Source of the DNA: Copromyces sp. CBS 386.78
Taxonomy: Eukaryota > Ascomycota > Sordariomycetes > Sordariales > Sordariaceae
Assembly: GCA_030685235.1 (NCBI GenBank)
Contig: MU839080.1
Location: 434,001 to 498,000 of the forward strand
DNA: 64,000 nucleotides
Direction: 5' to 3'
A program made the position numbers and the translations under genes. Of this stretch, positions 58,126-64,000 are shown in pieces; within the stretch, counting starts at the first letter, position 1; each line of letters opens with the position of its first letter. The notes beneath the pieces are model-generated. The model was not told where the DNA came from. It ran no database searches and saw only the letters and a list, made by a program, of their open reading frames with translations.

Positions 58126-60770
58126 CTCCCTGTCAGCCTTGCGAGCCTTTCTTGTTGTTTTGCTTCCAGACACATAATCGGGTACGGCATCTACACTCCG
58201 GGATCGCTTCCTAGCACCTTGCATTGCTTCACGGCAGACGAACCTTCTGTGGTCACCGCCGGGCTTGTCACGGTGAGCTTGCAGTCACAAAGTCAAAGAA
58301 CAGAGGAGAAGAAAGTAGTGAAATTGTATTGAAATGGTAAGTACAAGCATGTCCCCCGTCACCCGGTTCAAAATAGTACAAGATTTCGGTTGGGCAGGGA
58401 GTCGAACATGAGCCCATCGGTATCGAGAGGTTATTCACATTTTCACAATTATCCACCACAGCCGCGGAGTCAGGTACGTGGTTTTGACGTCCAAGCGCTG
58501 AGCCTATGGTCCGAAGTTCTATGCCTTTAAGGTAGCAGGCTCCCTTCTGCATGCCCAGCGCTTGTGCCGCCCGCCTGGAAGGTGGAAGAATAGGGGTAGA
58601 GTCCTTAGGCAGGGAGTGGGAAGAATGGCCGACGGGGCCTAGACGACCGAGAGGGCCCTTGGCCGCCGATGCTAGCTCAAGGCACTCAGAAGATGGGCAT
58701 CGAGATGGACCACGGGCTGAGTCGGTGCCGGTGCCAACCGATGTAAGTGGCCAGGAAGCTGCTGGCATAGTGGAATCAAGCCTGGAGACCCCGGGTCAAG
58801 ATGAAGCTGTATCTTGGCCGAGAGCCCTGGGCTTGATGCTTTCAAGATTACGAAGACAGATACGAGGTGCCCGTCGACATGGAGATTGGGGTACAGGGAA
58901 CAAAAGTACCTCCCACGGCATGACATTTGATTCGCGAGAATTACTAGCACAGTGGCAGGTTTCGGTGTGGTTCTGTGAAGGTATCTATGACTATCTCGTA
59001 GTTTACAGGACTGTTGGTACATCATTGCTGCTTGCGGTAAGAACCATGGTGATGGTATTAGGGTCCGTAAGCTGAAGTGGTCAAAAAGGGGGGTGGGTAC
59101 AAAAACCCAGCATCCCAGACCGCGGGTTGATTGGGAATGCCGCCCTCCTCGATCCTCTTCTCTGAGCCATCCGCCATGATCTTCCCACCAAGCACGTCAG
59201 CTTGCCTTGTAGATGTGCCTTTTCTTCGCTTCTGCGCAACCTCCTCCGCCAGTTTACACATGTTCCCTCCCAGCAAGTCCTTGGACCACGGGCCCTGGGC
59301 ATCCCTGCGGCAGACAGGCCAGGGAAGCCTTCGCCGGCGTCACTTCTCACGGAATGCTTCGCATTGCAGCTTTGGCCTCCGTCCTCGTTGCCCGTTCCTC
59401 ATTCTTGGCCGCCTCATTATATGTCTTCACAGGCAGTGTGCTCTTCAGGTAAAACTGGGGGTTTCGGGCTTCATAGACACGGCACCGCATAATCTCGCGA
59501 GACTCTTTTTTCGAAAACGCACATGGAGTAGGAGTCAGAGATAACCAGCAACTACATACAGGCTGCCTAAGACAACTGATAGAACTTCAACCTTTCGTGT
59601 ATCTTCAATGTTGCGAAAGCGAGCCTCGCGAGATTACGCGGTACATCATGCGGACATTGATGGGGAGTCATCTTCTCGCGGTGGGGGTTTTTGAGCAACG
59701 AAGCGGGCGCACAGAGACCATGCTTCGGCGTCTTAACCATCTTGACACGATTGTGGCGTGGGTGTTGAAGGCAAAACAGCTGAAGCTGTGAGTGGCATCA
59801 CATCTGGAGGCCAGAGTGCTGGAACAGCTGGAGCGGCTGGAGCGGCTGCTAGTGTGGCTTGGGTTTAGGGTAAGGTGGTTGTTGACCAGGAATAGTTTAG
59901 AGGGGACAGAGACCAAAAAACTAGGCACACACAAATAGTCAGACCTCGTCGCTTGCCACACGACGCACCTTCTCATGCGTTGATGACGATGGTGAGCGGT
60001 TGTAAGTGGCGGGTGATGTGGTCATGCCATGTTTGTTATCACAGAAGGTCTCCAAGGGGCAAGGCAACCGACGGCAATCTCAAATGTGGCCACACGTTTA
60101 ATGGCAAAAGCACAGAGAACGGAGGGCTTTGAGCTTGTTTACATACAAGTATATTCAAGCTGTCTTCGCGGAACCCCCACCGTGACGACGACGAACATGA
60201 TGATAACCTCATTAATCCCGCGAGCACCTTCATCGCAACAGGGTACGTTAGCATAAAACAGGCAAAGCAGACTGGCAAACGAAGGGATGCCAAGAAAGAG
60301 AGGGGGGAAATGAGAGAATGGAAGAAAAGGGGGTTCGGTGCGTGTTCACTTCAACTTAAAGTGTTCTTTGTCCGTGTCTGTGAATTAGTATTCCTAGACA
60401 TCTCATTCGTCGTCAGAAGTTTTTCAAAACACGTGCAAACCTGCCTCGGCTCCTGTGCTTCAACACCGGTACTCTGACATGCACTGATTCTTGTGCAGAC
60501 GCTTCTCATAGCCTCTTACTCCCTTCACAATGTCTTGATAAAGCCAATGACAGCGTTCTGCCATGTAGAGAAGCTCAGAGCTCTAGCGGCACACCTGGCG
60601 TACTTTAGACATAAGCATGTGGTTGTTCTCCGCCTTGGAATTGACTGGATTGCGTGCCTCTGCTTCCATGGGGCGAGGTGCCTTTGACTGGGTTTGTCAA
60701 GAAAAGATGACAGTGTTGCAGGTGATCAGTCGAAGCCTCGGGCGGCGTTCTCGGGAAGTCCTCGGTGACG
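58126..60770. other. Intergenic stretch, nothing firm
   Basis: Frames up to 174 codons are open on both strands near 58.3..59.1 kb without any domain. A weak tRNA-like segment at about 58385..58470 was examined and rejected. Confidence 0.35.
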
Positions 60771-60998
60771 CCCCCTCTCTTTCTTCTTCCCTCCCAATCC
60801 TCCCTTTCTCCCCTCTCCCTGTCCTGTCCTCGTCTTCTCTTCTTCTTCTTCTCCTCCTCCTCCTCTTCTTCTTCTTCTTCTCCTCCTCCTCTTCTCCCCC
60901 TCCTCCTCTTCTCCCTTCCTCATTTCTCTCTCCTCCTCCTCATCCATTTCCATCTTCTCCTCCTCGTCCTCTCTTCTCTTCTTGCCCCTTTCCTCTTT
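60771..60998. repeat. 228-bp polypyrimidine tract
   Basis: Almost pure C/T on the plus strand (CTT, CTC and TCC units) with only scattered single purines. No AG dinucleotide occurs before it ends at TTTACAG. Such tracts can form triplex (H-DNA). The Ser/Pro/Leu- or Glu/Arg-rich open frames across it are composition artefacts. Confidence 0.9.
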
Positions 60999-61465
60999 AC
61001 AGGAGGACCCGGGTCTGTGTGCTTGGGGCTTCAGAGAGCTCGGTGTCGTGGTTCCGGGAGGTCATGGATCATCCAGCGAGGGTTGTGAGCTCCGGAATAA
61101 GGAGAAAGAGCCTGTGAAGTTTGGTGAAAGAAAAGGAAAACCTAGAGTGACACATATTACACTTGTTCGTTTTTCCAGTCATTAACGGCTGATAATAGGA
61201 CGCTTGAATCGTTGATAAAGAGTAGAAGAGATAGAAATACGGGCTACCGGACCTTTCAGGATCACTTGAGACGTTGAGTTTCGCCCGGGAGCAGTTAAAA
61301 AGAGGCTTATGCTTGGTTAGAGTAGCTCTTGTCCGGAAGTGAAGGCCAGATGACCAACCAGTGGAGGCTTCGGCCAATGATGACTGAAGCTAGGATGTCT
61401 CTGCTTTAGCTTATAGAAAACACTCATGCTAACTAGGCGTTACCAGCAACTCTACTTTCCCTTGG
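60999..61465. other. Intergenic stretch, nothing recognised
   Basis: No gene, RNA or repeat was identified. Confidence 0.4.
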
Positions 61466-61537
61466 TGTGAGGTGGACTCTGTTCGTCTACCCTTCAACTC
61501 TGTTTGACAAGGGTAGGAAGACAAAGTCCACCTCACA
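61466..61537. repeat. 72-bp near-perfect foldback hairpin
   Basis: Arms 61466..61494 and 61509..61537 (29 bp each, beginning TGTGAGGTGGACT) pair with 24 Watson-Crick and 2 G-U pairs around a 14-base loop. Thirteen outer pairs are uninterrupted. No target duplication flanks it. It could be a small MITE relic or, if transcribed, a microRNA-like precursor. Confidence 0.8.
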
Positions 61538-64000
61538 TCTACGGGTAGATAGTACGTTTAATCTGATCTACGTAGCTAGTTATGGGAACAGGCACGGAGG
61601 CACCAGTAGAGTAGTGAAACCAGGGGTTGCGATGACGGAGAGGTAATAACAAAGGAATTCAAAACGTACAGGAATGGGTGTGACACTATGACATCCTTCG
61701 CCTGTTGAGGCAATGTAGCAACCCAAATGTCTATGGAAAAGACAGTAGGCTTTTAGGATGACTTCCGACTGTATCGTTGTTCCTACTCTTTTGACCCATT
61801 TGTGTGACAAGGCCTCTGTTTTTTACCATAACTCTACCTCGTAGGGTGCTTTCTGCGAAGCAGAGTTGGAGTAAAATGACAGAGTTCTCCTCACATCAAG
61901 AGGTTTGTCTTCTTCCCGTGCTCTTTAAGTTTGTTTCCACTTGTCCTTTCTGTTTATTGTTCGAGGAACGGAGAGGATTGGGCGATCGTCGGCCTTACGG
62001 TCGGTAGGTATACGCCGTATTGTCGGGATAAGAGGTCAAGGAGGCGGTTTTTGGTACGGGAGATAGGTAGGTATATATGTAGGAGAAAGGGAACTCTTTT
62101 GTTGTGTGTCTAGAGAGACTCGAACGGCTGGAAAAAGTAACGACAGGGAGGAGAGTTGAAGGAGAGGACAAGCAAGCTTGCTCGAGATTGGAAAATGAAT
62201 TCGAATTCCATAAGAGTAATACCGAACGGTATCCGGCTTGAAGGAAGGAGATATGCCGTTGCACCGACGAGGATGCGAAGAAAGATACGGTCGCCTGTTT
62301 TTCGGAAAGAAAATCCGCAAAAGATAAGGGAAAAGGTGGCAGAATAAAAGATTGGAAAAATAAAAGAGGGAGAAGAAAATAAAAATAAACCCTGTGGTTC
62401 AACATGCTACCTTAGGGCAGGGAACCAGGGCAAAGACAATGGCCTGCAAGCAGGACAGGACTTTGGGGTGGCTGAGGAGCAGAGCATAGGAATCCAATTA
62501 CTGCACCATAACTCTGGGACATGGCATCTTCCTGGAACCCGTTTCTGCTGTTGTGGATAAGCGGTAGAAGCCTCAACTAGAAGCAGAGCACCTGGATGGG
62601 AACAGTTCAACTGGCCGGGCGAGGTGCTTGTCACTTTCCGCACCTTGCCCGGGTTCTTTGAAAGAGACAGGATATAAAAATTGTTCTTACCGGGTTGACT
62701 CGCCGTGACTGGCGCCATGTGTAGACTCGACCCATCTCTCGGCGTGGCCGCATTCTATTTAGGTTCGAGGTGCGTGGAAGGCGACGTGAAGCGGACTTCA
62801 TGATTTTCAAGGCTTGACATCGGGGGTGTGTCATCTAGCTCTGGTGTCGTGCTGCTGCTTGCTTCAGACGGATGCGGCTTGTCGGGGGACTTCCTGCGTA
62901 TGGTCAATCCCAGTGTTGGTCGTCGTCGTCGCCATCGCGCTTCCACTACGGGTGGCGGTCGTACTGGATGCAGCAATGGAGCTTCTTGTTACTGGTACGG
63001 ATGGGATGCTTCGGATTCGGTGCGTAAGTACAGGTAGGTAAATATCGAGTGGAAAAGATGGGGGAGAGGTAGAGATAAGGTGGGCAAGGCCAACCGGCCG
63101 AACTTCTGGGTGGAGGAAGCAAAGTCGATAGGCAGCGTGGTTGCGTGATTTTCGTCCGCGTTATCACACGCTGAGCGGAGGACATGGTGAGGTAGTGGAA
63201 AGAACGCGAATGGAGGGCTCGCCATATCAAGATCCACGCAGCGGCGACTCGTTGTCATGGCTTCCTGGCTCCTCTCCATCCAATCCGCCTAGACATATGG
63301 CAAGGATTCTTCCGACAACGGGCATACCCGTGCATACCACTGGGCTCATCGCCGTGACTGTTGCCAGCTTGCCCAGCTGTATGGGCCTTGACACATGGTA
63401 GCCAACTCCGCTATCATGTAGACGCTCAATGGGTATGTGGGGACCCTTTTAGACTTATTGTCGTAGACGCTGATAGTCTTTGTGTTGTGGCGCTGGCTGT
63501 AGGCCATGGAAATCCGATAAAGCGCCTCAGACGCCCAGTTTGGCCATCAAAATTACTGTGTCGCTCTGCCAGGTTGATGTGCCTGTGCCATGACGGCACC
63601 TCATTTTCATCGTACGGTGTGGCCATATGGTACGGACAGCGACTAGAGAAGTCCCCAAGCTGGTGAACACCGGTAAGTGATTGCAAAACTGTGTTTTGCT
63701 CGGGTCACGTACCGGGCCCTCGCAAACCTCCCGCTTCCTCGGCACTGGAAGATAATGCATGGAATGGCTGGTTTTCCATTCACAGTGTCAAAGAAAGCTT
63801 GGGTATATTGTGCGTCTGTTGACGCTGTAACGAAACTCTTGCGCAGCCCTCCGTGCTCTCAGAAACCTAAGTACTTGTTAGTCGCTTTCTGAATAGGAGG
63901 GTACGTTTAGAAGTTTACCGGCCAACTTCCTGTCGAGTGACGAACTCTTGCATCTCGAAGCCAGAGCCGTCTGCAGCTGAGTCAGCGTGGAGAGAGGAAA
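61538..64000. other. Terminal gene-poor stretch
   Basis: Short frames on both strands only, including a hydrophobic minus-strand frame at 61995..62405 without an identifiable family. No splice-supported gene or RNA was seen. The window ends in apparently non-coding sequence. Confidence 0.35.

Noticed and set aside
58385..58470. tRNA-like segment on the minus strand (GTTCGACTCC B-box-like, possible anticodon loop)
   Set aside because: T stem and acceptor stem do not pair, and there is no A box at the right distance.
60617..61117. 166-codon plus-strand frame rich in Ser, Pro and Leu
   Set aside because: Product of the polypyrimidine tract; the opposite strand gives an equally artificial Glu/Arg-rich frame.
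1..64000. CRISPR array, bacterial operon, viral or prophage structure
   Set aside because: No regularly spaced repeats and no such genes; the window is eukaryotic nuclear DNA.

Overview
The window reads as nuclear DNA of a filamentous ascomycete (Pezizomycotina, most likely a Sordariomycete). The evidence is a fungal non-reducing polyketide synthase of the DHN-melanin type, two fungus-specific zinc-cluster regulators, short introns of 57 to 66 bp with CTAAC or CTGAC branch sites, and a eukaryotic tRNA with internal A and B boxes followed by a T-run. This assignment is inferred from gene content only; no rRNA or other phylogenetic marker is present.

The window is gene-poor. Three protein genes and one tRNA can be supported well. 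(1) At 9813..11246 (+) is a three-exon, 436-residue transcription factor with two C2H2 fingers followed by a Zn2Cys6 cluster. This is the DNA-binding layout known from the melanin regulators CMR1 and PIG1, but the protein is much shorter. (2) At 29155..30293 (-) is an AflR-like Zn2Cys6 regulator whose reading frame is broken by a perfect 20-bp tandem duplication. (3) At 38282..45026 (-) is a 2206-residue polyketide synthase, SAT-KS-AT-PT-ACP-ACP-TE, with all catalytic residues present and two 62-bp introns, one of which hides a 13-residue terminal exon. (4) At 55352..55423 (-) is tRNA-Pro(UGG) with a T10 terminator.

Layout: 1..9.8 kb is mostly intergenic, with a 113-bp TA-flanked MITE, a G-quadruplex motif and decayed coding-like blocks. 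11.2..29.2 kb is almost gene-free and carries microsatellites, short tandem repeats and a 356-bp pogo/Fot1-like MITE. 30.3..38.3 kb holds a possible solo LTR, a promoter-like segment without a recognisable gene, and canonical splice signals of an unresolved gene next to the PKS. 45..64 kb is again nearly empty apart from a minisatellite in the PKS promoter, the tRNA, a 228-bp polypyrimidine tract and a 72-bp near-perfect hairpin.

Working together: the PKS would make the tetrahydroxynaphthalene precursor of melanin, and both regulators belong to classes that control polyketide genes. No reductase, scytalone dehydratase, transporter or other tailoring gene was recognised, so this is not a compact biosynthetic cluster. 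I found no clearly new biological system. The most informative oddities are the duplicated, frame-broken regulator, the short CMR1-type hybrid zinc-finger protein, the 4 x 13-bp repeat just upstream of the PKS, and the foldback hairpin near 61.5 kb.
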